Position numbers and translations under genes: made by a program. From Psychrobacter piscatorii (GTDB taxonomy: Bacteria > Pseudomonadota > Gammaproteobacteria > Pseudomonadales > Moraxellaceae), in contig NZ_LNDJ01000074.1 of NCBI RefSeq assembly GCF_001444505.1, positions 1-64,000 on the forward strand: a stretch of 64,000 bases of DNA, read 5' to 3'. Of this stretch, positions 18,128 through 26,751 are shown piece after piece. Every line of letters begins with the position of its first letter. Positions within the stretch are counted from its first letter, which is position 1. The notes under the pieces were generated by a model, which saw only the letters and a list, made by a program, of their open reading frames with translations, was not told the origin of the DNA and made no database searches.

Positions 18128-19756
18128 TTATTTTTCTAAGATGCAAGTCACGCCTTGACCACCAGCGGCGCAGATAGAGATTAGCGCACGGCCTGAGCCT
18201 TTTTGGTCAAGTAGTTTTGCGGCGGTGGCTAGGATACGACCACCGGTTGCGGCAAATGGATGGCCTGCTGCTAGTGATGAGCCATTCACGTTTAGCTTGC
18301 TGCGATCGATCGAGCCTAGTGGCGCATCAAGACCTAGGCGCTCTTCACAGAATGTCTCATCTTCCCAAGCGGCGAGTGTCGATAGCACTTGTGAGGCAAA
18401 CGCTTCATGAATCTCATAGAAATCAAAGTCCTGTAGCGTGAGGCCAGCGCGCTCAAGCATACGTGGTACCGCATAAGCGGGTGCCATGAGTAAGCCTTCG
18501 GTAGTACCAGATTTACCGATAAAGTCTACCGCCGCTGTCTCTTGGTGCACGATATAAGCCAGTGGTTTTAGACCATGCTCTTTTGCCCATTCATCAGTAC
18601 CCAATAGGACACAAGATGCGCCATCAGTCAGTGGCGTTGAGTTGGCAGCAGTCATCGTTGGATTGGCGTTCTTTTTGCCAAATACTGGCTTTAGCTTACC
18701 CAGTTTCTCTAGCGTGGTGTCTGGACGTAAGTTGTTATCACGAGTCAGACCTTTGTATGGGGTGATCAAGTCATCAAAGAAACCTTCGTCATAAGCGCGT
18801 GCTAGGTTTTTGTGACTGTTAAAGGCAAGCTCGTCTTGAGCTTCACGAGTGATGTTCCACTCAAGTGCTGTAATCGCTTGATGCTCGCCCATCGATAGAC
18901 CAGTACGCGGCTCGCCATTTTGCGGTGAGTCAATCAAGTCTTTTGGATTTAGACCCATCAATGCCTTTAGGCGTTGCTTGTTGTCTTTGGCGGCACCAAG
19001 CTTGATCAGTACTTTACGCAGACCATCACCAATAGCGATAGGCGCATCTGAGGTAGTATCTACGCCGCCTGTGATGGCTGAATCGATAACACCGAGTGCG
19101 ATTTTGTTCGCAGAAGCAAAGGTCGCTTGTAGGCCAGTTCCGCACGCTTGTGAGATATCATAGGCTGGTGTATGTGGGTTCAGCGCTGTGTTCAATGTTG
19201 CTTCGCGAGTCAGGTTGATATCACGGCTTAGCTTCATAACGGCACCAGCGACCACTTCGCCGATGACTTCGTCTTGTAAGTTGTAGCGCTCAACCAAGCC
19301 GTCTAGAGCAGCAGTCAACATATCTGTATTGCTGACGTCAGCGTATGAGCCATTTGAGCGAGCAAATGGAATACGGTTACCACCTAAGATTGCCACACGA
19401 TTCTGGTTTGTAACAGGTTTGGTTTTACTCGCTTTTTTAGTTGCAGTCGCTGGTTTTTTAGCTGCTGTGGTTTCTACTTTTTCATCATCTGGTTGTTTGC
19501 TAGTGGTATCTTTAGTCTCTGAGCTTTTGGTATCAGTGTCTTTAGCGTCAGATTTTTTAGTAGCTGGCGCTTCTTTTTTTGTGTTTTCAGCTTGTGTACT
19601 ATCAGCCTTGGTATCGTTGGCCTTAGTATCAGCTTTAACGTCAGCAGTTTTAGCAGGTTCATTGTTTTCAGCAATTTCTTGTGGTTTTGCATCGCTGGCT
19701 TTAACAACAGTGCTTTCGACAACTGGACTATCAGGGTGGTTATTTTTATTACTCAT
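18128..19756 (-). CDS. thiolase (acetyl-CoA C-acetyltransferase, FadI/FadA2-like) with long low-complexity N-terminus
   Basis: A 542-residue thiolase. The catalytic domain begins near residue 120 (RVAILGGNRIPFARS); it carries the nucleophile Cys in SQACGTGLQAT, the catalytic His in YEIHEAFASQ, the GHPFAATGGR loop and the second catalytic Cys in CAAGGQGVTC. It joins or splits acyl-CoA and acetyl-CoA. Residues 1-115 are a K/D/T/A-rich low-complexity stretch ending in a lysine/alanine/proline-like patch (AAKKPATATKKASKTKP). AAGGAT stands eight bases before the distal ATG and no internal ATG occurs before the catalytic domain, so the extension is probably translated. It is divergent from the FabG/MaoC genes; together they match the mycobacterial fadA2-fabG4-htdX set. 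Confidence 0.9.
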   Translation of the reverse strand: MSNKNNHPDSPVVESTVVKASDAKPQEIAENNEPAKTADVKADTKANDTKADSTQAENTKKEAPATKKSDAKDTDTKSSETKDTTSKQPDDEKVETTAAKKPATATKKASKTKPVTNQNRVAILGGNRIPFARSNGSYADVSNTDMLTAALDGLVERYNLQDEVIGEVVAGAVMKLSRDINLTREATLNTALNPHTPAYDISQACGTGLQATFASANKIALGVIDSAITGGVDTTSDAPIAIGDGLRKVLIKLGAAKDNKQRLKALMGLNPKDLIDSPQNGEPRTGLSMGEHQAITALEWNITREAQDELAFNSHKNLARAYDEGFFDDLITPYKGLTRDNNLRPDTTLEKLGKLKPVFGKKNANPTMTAANSTPLTDGASCVLLGTDEWAKEHGLKPLAYIVHQETAAVDFIGKSGTTEGLLMAPAYAVPRMLERAGLTLQDFDFYEIHEAFASQVLSTLAAWEDETFCEERLGLDAPLGSIDRSKLNVNGSSLAAGHPFAATGGRILATAAKLLDQKGSGRALISICAAGGQGVTCILEK

Positions 19757-20324
19757 AATATTATCCTTAAAAAGTATGGGCAGAAAAGTTGAAGGGTAAA
19801 AATAAAAAAAGTGGCAAAGTCATGTTAAGCAAAAATCAAATATTATCACTTATCACCTAGTATCGCTGTGTATGATAAGTCGTTTTGTGCTCGTTTAATG
19901 TATCTCTTTAGCAAACGATGTGTCGCTTGTATAAGTTCAATGACAGATTTAAGCGTACTGGTTAAGGCGCTGATAGACTGACGAGTACCAACGAATATCA
20001 GATAGTAGCATTGCATAATGATATGTTTGATAATATATTGTTATCAATAATTATGTTTGCCATAACTTATACGTCAGATTTTAACATGTTATGATGGTCA
20101 GCAAGTGGGTAAAAAGTCGTCAGCTTGTATACTGACTTGTTTACAGATTGTTGTAGACATTGTCTGTTTTTGGACATGTTTCTAATGGCAGTGTATAGTT
20201 AGGCTCGTTTTAAGATGATTTACCAAATATCAATAATTACAATGTTGATGAGTCTATATAATAGGCGTATTACATTTAGTGTTTACTATTATTTAAACCA
20301 TTCATTATTTATAGGGAATATATT
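19757..20324. other. 568-bp divergent control region between thiolase and FabG-like genes
   Basis: No gene is seen in it. It is AT-rich and contains two symmetric elements: a 21-bp inverted repeat at 20027-20047 and an 11-bp palindrome AGACATTGTCT at 20155-20165. TATAAT at 20257-20262, 62 bases before the FabG-like ATG, could be a -10 box, but no good -35 box is placed 17 bp before it. Confidence 0.45.
20027..20047. promoter_or_regulatory. candidate operator, 7-7-7 inverted repeat
   Basis: TTGATAA and TTATCAA form perfect 7-bp arms around TATATTG. The 21-bp size and its place between divergent acyl-metabolism genes fit a dimeric repressor (TetR- or GntR-like) site. No regulator gene is adjacent, so the cognate protein is unknown. 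AT-rich DNA gives such repeats by chance at some rate. Confidence 0.35.
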
Positions 20325-21725
20325 ATGTCAGACCGTTATGGTGATTTTGTTCAATCTTCTATTGGTAAAAAAGTCGCAAAGAATTTAGGTTTGCCCATGC
20401 CAGCGACGCTTGATCGTTTTGAAAGCGGTGAGCGTTTGGTTCGTGGCAGTGTACTAGTTGGCCGTGCTAATGGCGAGGACAAAAGCATTAGTGAATCTGT
20501 TGCACGTATTTTGTTAGATGTGCATGCTGATGTATATGTAAACAGCAGTGATGATGTTAAAGACGCCCTTGCTGATGCAGGCGTTGAAGCAAAAGCCAAT
20601 ACAGGTGGTGACGATCAGTTCAAAGTGTTGCTTTTTGATGCAAGTAATATCAGCAATGCAGATCAGCTAAAAGAAGTGTACGAGTTTTTTCATAGCGTTG
20701 CGCGCCGCGTAGAAAAGTCAGGCCGTGTGATCGTTATTGGTCGTACGCCAGAGGACATCACTGATATCGAAACTGCCATGGCACAACGGGCACTTGAGGG
20801 CTTTGTAAAATCAGTAGGCAAAGAGTTCAAGCGCGGCATTACAGCTCAGCTTATCTATGTAGAAACAGGCGCTGAGCAAAACCTAGACTCGACCTTGCGC
20901 TTTTTCACTTCAGCACGTTCAGCTTATGTCTCAGGACAAGTGGTACGCGTGAGCAAGGGCGACTCAGTTGATGTCGATTGGAATCAGCCTCTAGGCGGTA
21001 AAACGATGCTAGTGACAGGCGCAAGTCGCGGTATTGGCGAAGCAATTGCTCGCGTATTAGCTCGCGAGGGCGCGCATGTAATCTGTCTTGACGTACCGCA
21101 GCAGCAAGCTGACCTACAAAAAGTTGCCAGTGAAATCAGTGGCTCTGTATTGACAGTAGACATCACTAGCGATGACGCTGGCGCAGAAATCGCAGATGCG
21201 GCGCAAAAGCGTGGTGGTCTGGATTCAGTCATTCATAATGCTGGCGTGACACGTGATAAGACCTTGGCCAGAATGGATGAGAAAAAGTGGGACATGGTCA
21301 TCGATATCAACTTGGGTAGTATTGCTAAACTGAATCGCTACTTGCTCGATAATGACGTGCTAAAAGAAAACGCCCGTATCGTTTGTGTGTCATCTATTTC
21401 AGGTATCGCTGGTAACATGGGTCAGACCAATTATGCCACTTCTAAAGCGGGTGTTATTGGCTTGGTTAATGCGACTGCTAAGCAGTTAGAAGACAACGCA
21501 AAAGGCATGACCATCAATGCAGTAGCACCAGGGTTTATCGAAACACAAATGACGGAAGCGATTCCGTTTGCTATTCGCGAAGCTGGTCGTCGTATGAATT
21601 CAATGAGCCAAGGCGGTTTACCAGTTGACGTGGCTGAGACCATTGCATGGTTGGCTTCACCTGCTTCGGGTGGCCTAAATGGCAACACAGTTCGTGTTTG
21701 TGGTCAAAGCTTACTTGGCGCATAA
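20325..21725 (+). CDS. two-domain 3-oxoacyl reductase (FabG4-like SDR)
   Basis: A 466-residue, high-molecular-weight FabG. Residues 1 to about 215 form a flavodoxin-like N-terminal domain without cofactor motifs; the C-terminal half is a classical SDR with GASRGIGEAIA (cofactor binding), NAGVTRD, Ser in VCVSSISG and the catalytic YATSKAG. It should reduce 3-oxoacyl-CoA or -ACP to the 3-hydroxy form. The architecture matches mycobacterial FabG4 rather than 245-residue housekeeping FabG. AGGGA precedes the ATG. It is followed by a MaoC hydratase and is divergent from a thiolase, so the three could run a condense-reduce-dehydrate (or reverse) acyl cycle. Confidence 0.9.
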   Translation: MSDRYGDFVQSSIGKKVAKNLGLPMPATLDRFESGERLVRGSVLVGRANGEDKSISESVARILLDVHADVYVNSSDDVKDALADAGVEAKANTGGDDQFKVLLFDASNISNADQLKEVYEFFHSVARRVEKSGRVIVIGRTPEDITDIETAMAQRALEGFVKSVGKEFKRGITAQLIYVETGAEQNLDSTLRFFTSARSAYVSGQVVRVSKGDSVDVDWNQPLGGKTMLVTGASRGIGEAIARVLAREGAHVICLDVPQQQADLQKVASEISGSVLTVDITSDDAGAEIADAAQKRGGLDSVIHNAGVTRDKTLARMDEKKWDMVIDINLGSIAKLNRYLLDNDVLKENARIVCVSSISGIAGNMGQTNYATSKAGVIGLVNATAKQLEDNAKGMTINAVAPGFIETQMTEAIPFAIREAGRRMNSMSQGGLPVDVAETIAWLASPASGGLNGNTVRVCGQSLLGA

Positions 21726-21843
21726 TACTGATTTGTTGGTGAGACTATGTGGCAAATGAGGAGAAGGTAGCGTGATGGTATTATCCCTTGTTTTTGATTT
21801 GCCTCACATATGCTTACGAAATATTTGCTGATAAATTGTAATA

Positions 21844-21868
21844 AAGCTGCCCACGGGTGGCTTTTTTA
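21844..21868 (+). terminator. probable intrinsic terminator after FabG-like gene
   Basis: AGCTGCCC pairs with GGGTGGCT (two G-T wobbles), followed by six T. The remaining spacer to the MaoC gene (21726-22031, about 306 bp) shows nothing else, so maoC may have its own promoter. Confidence 0.7.
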
Positions 21869-22031
21869 TGATAAAAACACAAGAGCCATCAGCCAAACTA
21901 TTTTTTGCTATTAAAGATACTTGCAAAATTGATTGAATATAGTACTCATTGATAATAGGTATCAGTCAATGACTGCTTAATGTCTTTAGATACGTTAAAA
22001 ATCTTGTTCAAGCCACATTTAGGATTTACTT

Positions 22032-22943
22032 ATGTCAGACACCCATTATGACGCGTTGCCAAAAGCGCACACTACCTATGCCAATATCGTCAAAAGCTTA
22101 CTACCTATTGGTAACAGTGGCAAAGTCAGTAAAGATCAATTGCCACAGGCCACCTATTACGTCGATGATTTGCATATCGATCATGATAATCTAAACGACT
22201 ATCGTAAAATTTGTGGCTTTGCTGATAACGGTAAAGTACCCGCGACGTATTTTTCGGTACTATCACAAGCCCTACAGATGAATATGATGGTCAAAGAGCC
22301 ATTTCCGTTTGCGATGTTGGGTCTGGTACACGTAGACAATAGCGTCACGCAGCATCGCCCTATCGGTGAGCGCGAAACGGTGTCCATGTCGGTCACTTTT
22401 GATAATTTGCGTGACCATGCTCAAGGTCAGCAATTTGACTTTGTCACCACGGTCAAAGCAGAGGACAAAGTAATTTGGGAAGGGACGTCAACTTACCTAT
22501 CACGTAGCAAAAAAACGGCCAGCAGCAAAGATAAAAAAAGCACACCGCGTCCAGTTGCTGTGAAGCCAGAAGTAGGTAAAAAAGACGTACACAGTATTTT
22601 TGAAGTGCCAGAAGATATTGGTCGCCGTTATGCTTTTGTTTCAGGTGACTTTAACCTGATTCATTTGCACCCACTATCAGCGCGCGCGTTTGGCTTCCCT
22701 AAAGCGATTGCACACGGCATGTGGTCAAAAGCTAAGTGTCTTGCTCTAATGGATGAGCTACCTGATGCTTATACCGTTGATGTTTCTTTCAAGTTACCGA
22801 TCTTTTTGCCAGCAGAAGTAGAGCTTATTGCGCAGCCAATCGCTCAGCTTGAAAGTGTCGGCGATACCTGTGATTTTGGCTTATATAGCTCCAAAAACAG
22901 TAAGCCACATTTGGCGGGTGTCGTGACGTTAAATAGCAAGTAG
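22032..22943 (+). CDS. MaoC-like dehydratase/hydratase (HtdX-like)
   Basis: A 303-residue double-hot-dog protein. The hydratase-2 motif is complete in the C-terminal half: GDFNLIHLHPLSARAFGF followed by AIAHGMW, with the catalytic Asp and His in GD and IHLH. The N-terminal half is the degenerate hot-dog. A basic linker (SRSKKTASSKDKKS) divides them near residue 165. It should interconvert 3-hydroxyacyl and trans-2-enoyl thioesters. Length and context equal mycobacterial HtdX (about 280 residues) next to FabG4. AGGA lies eight bases before the ATG. Confidence 0.88.
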   Translation: MSDTHYDALPKAHTTYANIVKSLLPIGNSGKVSKDQLPQATYYVDDLHIDHDNLNDYRKICGFADNGKVPATYFSVLSQALQMNMMVKEPFPFAMLGLVHVDNSVTQHRPIGERETVSMSVTFDNLRDHAQGQQFDFVTTVKAEDKVIWEGTSTYLSRSKKTASSKDKKSTPRPVAVKPEVGKKDVHSIFEVPEDIGRRYAFVSGDFNLIHLHPLSARAFGFPKAIAHGMWSKAKCLALMDELPDAYTVDVSFKLPIFLPAEVELIAQPIAQLESVGDTCDFGLYSSKNSKPHLAGVVTLNSK

Positions 22944-23009
22944 CAAGCATTGCACGACGTATTCAAACCTATATCTTAATAGCCATATTTAACCAACACG
23001 TTTATCATT

Positions 23010-23597
23010 ATGACTGCACAAAACATGAATTCACAAAATAGCGCGACAAGTACGGATCAAGCTGACAGATCAATGACTATTGATACAGTAGCTGCTAATG
23101 ACAACGCTGTCACTGATATCTCAAGTGATGACCATAGCGATTCTGACAATGGTGTTGATTTGTCCGCTGTCTTTGAGCCTTATTTTCGTCCGGATGCCAA
23201 TACTATTGTGTGCGGCGCGTTAAATGAGGAAAAAGTCGCCGCTCTAGCAAAAGCTGGCGTTGAGTTGGTGATTAATTTGCAGTCAGAGGATGAGTTGAGT
23301 TTTAATGAATCAGCTGCCGTTGAGCGTGCAGGAATGAGCTATGAGCACCTGCCTATTAATGGCGCTGAAGAGCTAAAGCAGCTTAAGATATTGGCGTTTG
23401 ATAATATATTGCGTCAGTATCATGGTAAAAAGATGGCCATGCACTGTGGTTCAGGCAACAGGGTAGGGGCTGCCATTGCACTACGCGCAGGCTGGTTGCG
23501 TGGTCGCAAGATGGATACTGCTATGGAGCGTGGACGTAGTCACGGCTTGACCAAGCTTGAACAAGAAGTCCATAATCGCTTGCTAGTACCGCGCTAA
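23010..23597 (+). CDS. DUF442-type cysteine phosphatase-like protein
   Basis: A 195-residue protein. Residues 1-65 are polar and acidic; the rest is a dual-specificity-phosphatase-like fold of the beta-lactamase-hydrolase/COG3453 type. The P-loop is HCGSGNR, a CX4R spacing as in DUF442 proteins rather than the CX5R of classical tyrosine phosphatases. Before it, VELVINLQSEDE and YEHLPINGAEEL match the family's early strands. The Shine-Dalgarno is weak. It follows maoC by 66 bp and probably shares its transcript; a terminator comes after it. In other bacteria such domains accompany sulfide or persulfide handling, but no such genes are here. Confidence 0.75.
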   Translation: MTAQNMNSQNSATSTDQADRSMTIDTVAANDNAVTDISSDDHSDSDNGVDLSAVFEPYFRPDANTIVCGALNEEKVAALAKAGVELVINLQSEDELSFNESAAVERAGMSYEHLPINGAEELKQLKILAFDNILRQYHGKKMAMHCGSGNRVGAAIALRAGWLRGRKMDTAMERGRSHGLTKLEQEVHNRLLVPR

Positions 23598-23619
23598 ATT
23601 ATCATAATAATTGAAGCAT

Positions 23620-23648
23620 AAAAAGGCGACCGATAGGTGGCCTTTTTT
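23620..23648. terminator. intrinsic terminator after the DUF442-like gene
   Basis: AAAAAGGCGACC pairs with GGTGGCCTTTTT with one mismatch around a GATA loop, followed by a T-run. Confidence 0.88.
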
Positions 23649-23751
23649 ATTGGTTATCAATGCATTTATACTGATCTCCAATATCTCTATAACGCATGTA
23701 CCCAACTGATTTTAATACGAGGTCAGTTCACAATACTGGAGCAAGGTAGCA

Positions 23752-25191
23752 ATGATGGACGACAACAAGCAAAATAATGATAAAAATATCGATACATCTA
23801 TGAGCATAGATTTACAACGCCGCTTACAGCATTTATTGACAGACTTACAGCTAGATGACGCGCCAGCTGGTGGTGCTGTGGTTGTGTATCAGGCAGGCGA
23901 GTGTATTGCACAGGCAAGTACAGGTATGGCGCGTTTGGATGCATCATGGCAGTCTGATACGCTTGCCATCAATTTTTCTACCGGTAAAGGCATCTTAGCG
24001 ACGCTACTGCATGTATTGGTTTCGCAGCAGCTGCTTGGTTATGATGTGCCTATTGCTCACTATTGGCCAGAGTTTGCCGCATCAGGTAAAGACAAAATTA
24101 CCTTGCGACAGGTGATGTCACATCAGGCGGATTTGTTTTCGATCACCAGTATCGATGTCGATAGTGACACGATGCTCGATTGGCGCGTTATGCTGAATCA
24201 TATTGAAGGAATGCCTATCACAGCACCTGAGGACGCCGCTGCATATGACAGCGCTTATAGCGCGTTGGTCTATGGTTGGGTACTTGGCGGTGTGATAGAA
24301 GCCGTAACGCATATGTCATTAGCCGAAGCTTTACGTCAGTATCTAACCGAGCCTTTAGGTATTGCAGACAGTTGCTATTTTGGTGTACCAGATAGCAAAG
24401 TAGATCGAGTAGCAAAGCTTGCCAAAGACTTTGAGTCATCAAATGAGGATAGCGTACCACTGCGTAACAAGCGCCAAAAACCAACCTTAAAATCCGACTC
24501 ACCATGCACCTTACGTACTTATGCAAGTCTGCCTAGCTATCATTGCTGGCAACAGAAAATGCTCGATGATGAGCATACAGCTGAAACGCAAAGTAGCCTT
24601 AACGACGATCTAGACAACAAAAATATTGATAACATACAACCTGCATTAAATACTGCGCGTATTAATAGTTTATATTTCAATACCAGTCAGCTCAATCTGA
24701 AAAACTATAAATCAGCGCTCATTCCTGCCGGAAAACAAGCACTTGATTATTACAATCGCAAGACACTACAGGCAATCATCCCCGCTGCTAATGGCGTCGC
24801 CTCAGCGGATGCGCTAGCCACTATCTATGCCATGTTGGCCAATGGTGGGGTTTGGCAAGGGCAGACGCTGATTGATAGTGCTACGTTTAAGCAGCTCTCC
24901 GCAATACAAGTCACAGGCCTAGATGCCGTCATGCCAGCGCCTATGCAGTGGCGACTGGGCTACCACAGATTATTCAGTATATGCAGTGGTAACGACACTA
25001 TCGATAATAGCATTGATCCAGCACTATCAGGGTTTGGGCACATGGGATATAACGGCTCAGTCGCTTGGTGTGACCCTACGCGTCAACTGTCATTTGCCTT
25101 TATCCATAATTTTGATACCACCATGCTCAATGATATCCGTCAGTTTGCATTGACAGAAGTGGTTTTGAGCTGGGTTGATGAAGTACGCTGA
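23752..25191 (+). CDS. beta-lactamase-fold serine hydrolase (class C / EstB-like)
   Basis: A 479-residue protein of the serine beta-lactamase/esterase family. The nucleophile motif STGK gives Ser76 and Lys79; the tyrosine motif is probably YSA in DSAYSALVYGW, and the third motif is the HMG-type turn FGHMGYNGS near the C-terminus. There is no signal peptide, so it is likely a cytoplasmic esterase or peptidase rather than a periplasmic beta-lactamase. A hydrophilic insert at about 235-300 separates the two halves. An AAGGT site precedes the tandem ATGs at 23752/23755. Substrate is unknown; antibiotic resistance should not be inferred. Confidence 0.85.
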   Translation: MMDDNKQNNDKNIDTSMSIDLQRRLQHLLTDLQLDDAPAGGAVVVYQAGECIAQASTGMARLDASWQSDTLAINFSTGKGILATLLHVLVSQQLLGYDVPIAHYWPEFAASGKDKITLRQVMSHQADLFSITSIDVDSDTMLDWRVMLNHIEGMPITAPEDAAAYDSAYSALVYGWVLGGVIEAVTHMSLAEALRQYLTEPLGIADSCYFGVPDSKVDRVAKLAKDFESSNEDSVPLRNKRQKPTLKSDSPCTLRTYASLPSYHCWQQKMLDDEHTAETQSSLNDDLDNKNIDNIQPALNTARINSLYFNTSQLNLKNYKSALIPAGKQALDYYNRKTLQAIIPAANGVASADALATIYAMLANGGVWQGQTLIDSATFKQLSAIQVTGLDAVMPAPMQWRLGYHRLFSICSGNDTIDNSIDPALSGFGHMGYNGSVAWCDPTRQLSFAFIHNFDTTMLNDIRQFALTEVVLSWVDEVR

Positions 25192-25247
25192 TAAAGGCAG
25201 TTCTATAAATGAATCCACTTTATCAATGATAATAGCAGCATGAATGA

Positions 25248-26495
25248 TTAATGATGCTCTTTTGGTGTCATTTTAAGTAGTCTTGTTGCGCTCAGACCAT
25301 GGATGAAGATGGAGGTCAGAATCACAATCGAGCAGACAATCCAGAGTTTGAGTGCATCATCCTCAGCAAAGAAATCTGTGTTGAGCGCATAAGACAGATA
25401 GTACAAAGTACCAATACCGCGTATACCTAGTGCTGAAATTGCGTATTTTTCAGTACGGGGTAAATGAAGTCCTGATAACGCGATAAATCCGCCAATTGGG
25501 CGTATGAGTAGTAGGAAAGTAAAACTGACGACATACACACGCCATGTTAACTCAACACCAGCTTGCAAACCTTGACCCAAGAACATACCAAAAACAACCA
25601 GTACTAACGACATCAACAAACCTTCTGATTGCTCAGCAAAATCGTGTAGTTTTTGATGGTAGGAGTGCTCACATTCTGAACGCCTAAATGCAAATGCAGC
25701 GACGAAGACAGCGATAAAACCATAGCTGTGCACATACTCTGCGACACCATATGCCACCAAAGTCAGAGCAATAACTACATATCCTTGCGATATCGTGGTC
25801 TCACGGGTGTGTTTAGAAAATACTACTTTGGCCATCGCCTTACCAACCAGCACACCAACCAATACCCCTGCGCCAATCTTCCACAAAACATCATGGGTGA
25901 ACCATGACCACAGCATCTCACTGGTAAAAGCGTTTCCTTCACTAAAAGCTTCCGCAATTTTAATCGCCAAGTAAACAAAAGGAAAAGCCAATCCGTCGTT
26001 TAACCCTGCTTCTGAAGTCAACGTAAAGCGAGGTGTGTCTTCTCTTCCTGTATTAGGGGGGCCCACCTGAATGCTAGAAGCCAGAACAGGATCGGTAGGT
26101 GCTAATACCGCACCCAGCAAAATAGCAGCGCCAAGACTCAAGCCAAAGGCATAATAGCCTAACCCTGCCATCGCAAAAATACCGATGGGCATCGTAATGA
26201 GTAAGAGCCTAACCGTCGGTCGCCAGAGCTGCCAAGAGAAATCAGTATCAATTTTTATACCCGCACCAACCAATGAGACTAAAATGACAATTTCAGTCAG
26301 TTTTTCGATGATTATTCCATTATTGATAGGGTCCAAAAACGATAGAGACGTCCACCAGTAACCCATCATTAGACCGAAACTCACTTGTAGCATAGGCAAT
26401 GATATCGAGGTGCGTTTAAAGATAACAGGAAACAATGCCCCTAACAAAAAGGCGATACCGCAGATTAATAAAAATAAATTGTAGTTTTCAATCAT
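25248..26495 (-). CDS. CPA1-family sodium/cation-proton antiporter
   Basis: A 415-residue membrane protein with about 12-13 helices. Family motifs seen: GAVLAPTDPVLASS (helix 5 region) and TSEAGLNDGLAFPF, the ND pair typical of NhaP/CPA1 exchangers. It ends soon after the last helix, with no RCK or CAP_ED tail. It should export Na+ (or K+) in exchange for H+ and help with pH and salt stress, in line with the solute transporters elsewhere in the window. Its 3' end converges on the preceding hydrolase with only 56 bp between and no terminator visible. Confidence 0.9.
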   Translation of the reverse strand: MIENYNLFLLICGIAFLLGALFPVIFKRTSISLPMLQVSFGLMMGYWWTSLSFLDPINNGIIIEKLTEIVILVSLVGAGIKIDTDFSWQLWRPTVRLLLITMPIGIFAMAGLGYYAFGLSLGAAILLGAVLAPTDPVLASSIQVGPPNTGREDTPRFTLTSEAGLNDGLAFPFVYLAIKIAEAFSEGNAFTSEMLWSWFTHDVLWKIGAGVLVGVLVGKAMAKVVFSKHTRETTISQGYVVIALTLVAYGVAEYVHSYGFIAVFVAAFAFRRSECEHSYHQKLHDFAEQSEGLLMSLVLVVFGMFLGQGLQAGVELTWRVYVVSFTFLLLIRPIGGFIALSGLHLPRTEKYAISALGIRGIGTLYYLSYALNTDFFAEDDALKLWIVCSIVILTSIFIHGLSATRLLKMTPKEHH

Positions 26496-26674
26496 AAGGT
26501 TTTCGCACGTTGTTATATTTTAAGGATTGGTTTTGAGAGGTTGGCTTGCGATATTGATAATGGTTGGTATGGATGTTTAATATCTAGCCTGCAATATGAC
26601 TTATCATAACGATAAAAAAGAATTATTATCGAAAGAAATAGTTATCAGAACGACAGATGCGTTGTTTTTTGGTG

Positions 26675-26701
26675 AAAAAAAAGCCTGCATGGCGCAGGCT
26701 T
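26675..26701 (-). terminator. intrinsic terminator after ilvD
   Basis: Read on the minus strand, AAGCCTGC pairs with GCAGGCTT around a five-base loop, then a run of eight T. It lies about 50 bp after the ilvD stop. Confidence 0.88.
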
Positions 26702-26751
26702 GATAGATTTTTATAAATAAGTTATGAAAACGAAGGGTTTAGATAGAGCTC

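Noticed and set aside
19329-19799. 156-residue plus-strand open frame inside the thiolase start
   Set aside because: It is antisense to the repetitive K/D/T/A codons of the thiolase extension, which yields a long V/L/S-rich artefact. No ribosome site or family match.
23752-25191. Class C beta-lactamase resistance gene
   Set aside because: The fold fits, but there is no signal peptide and the tyrosine motif reads YSA rather than the YXN of AmpC; an esterase or peptidase is more likely.
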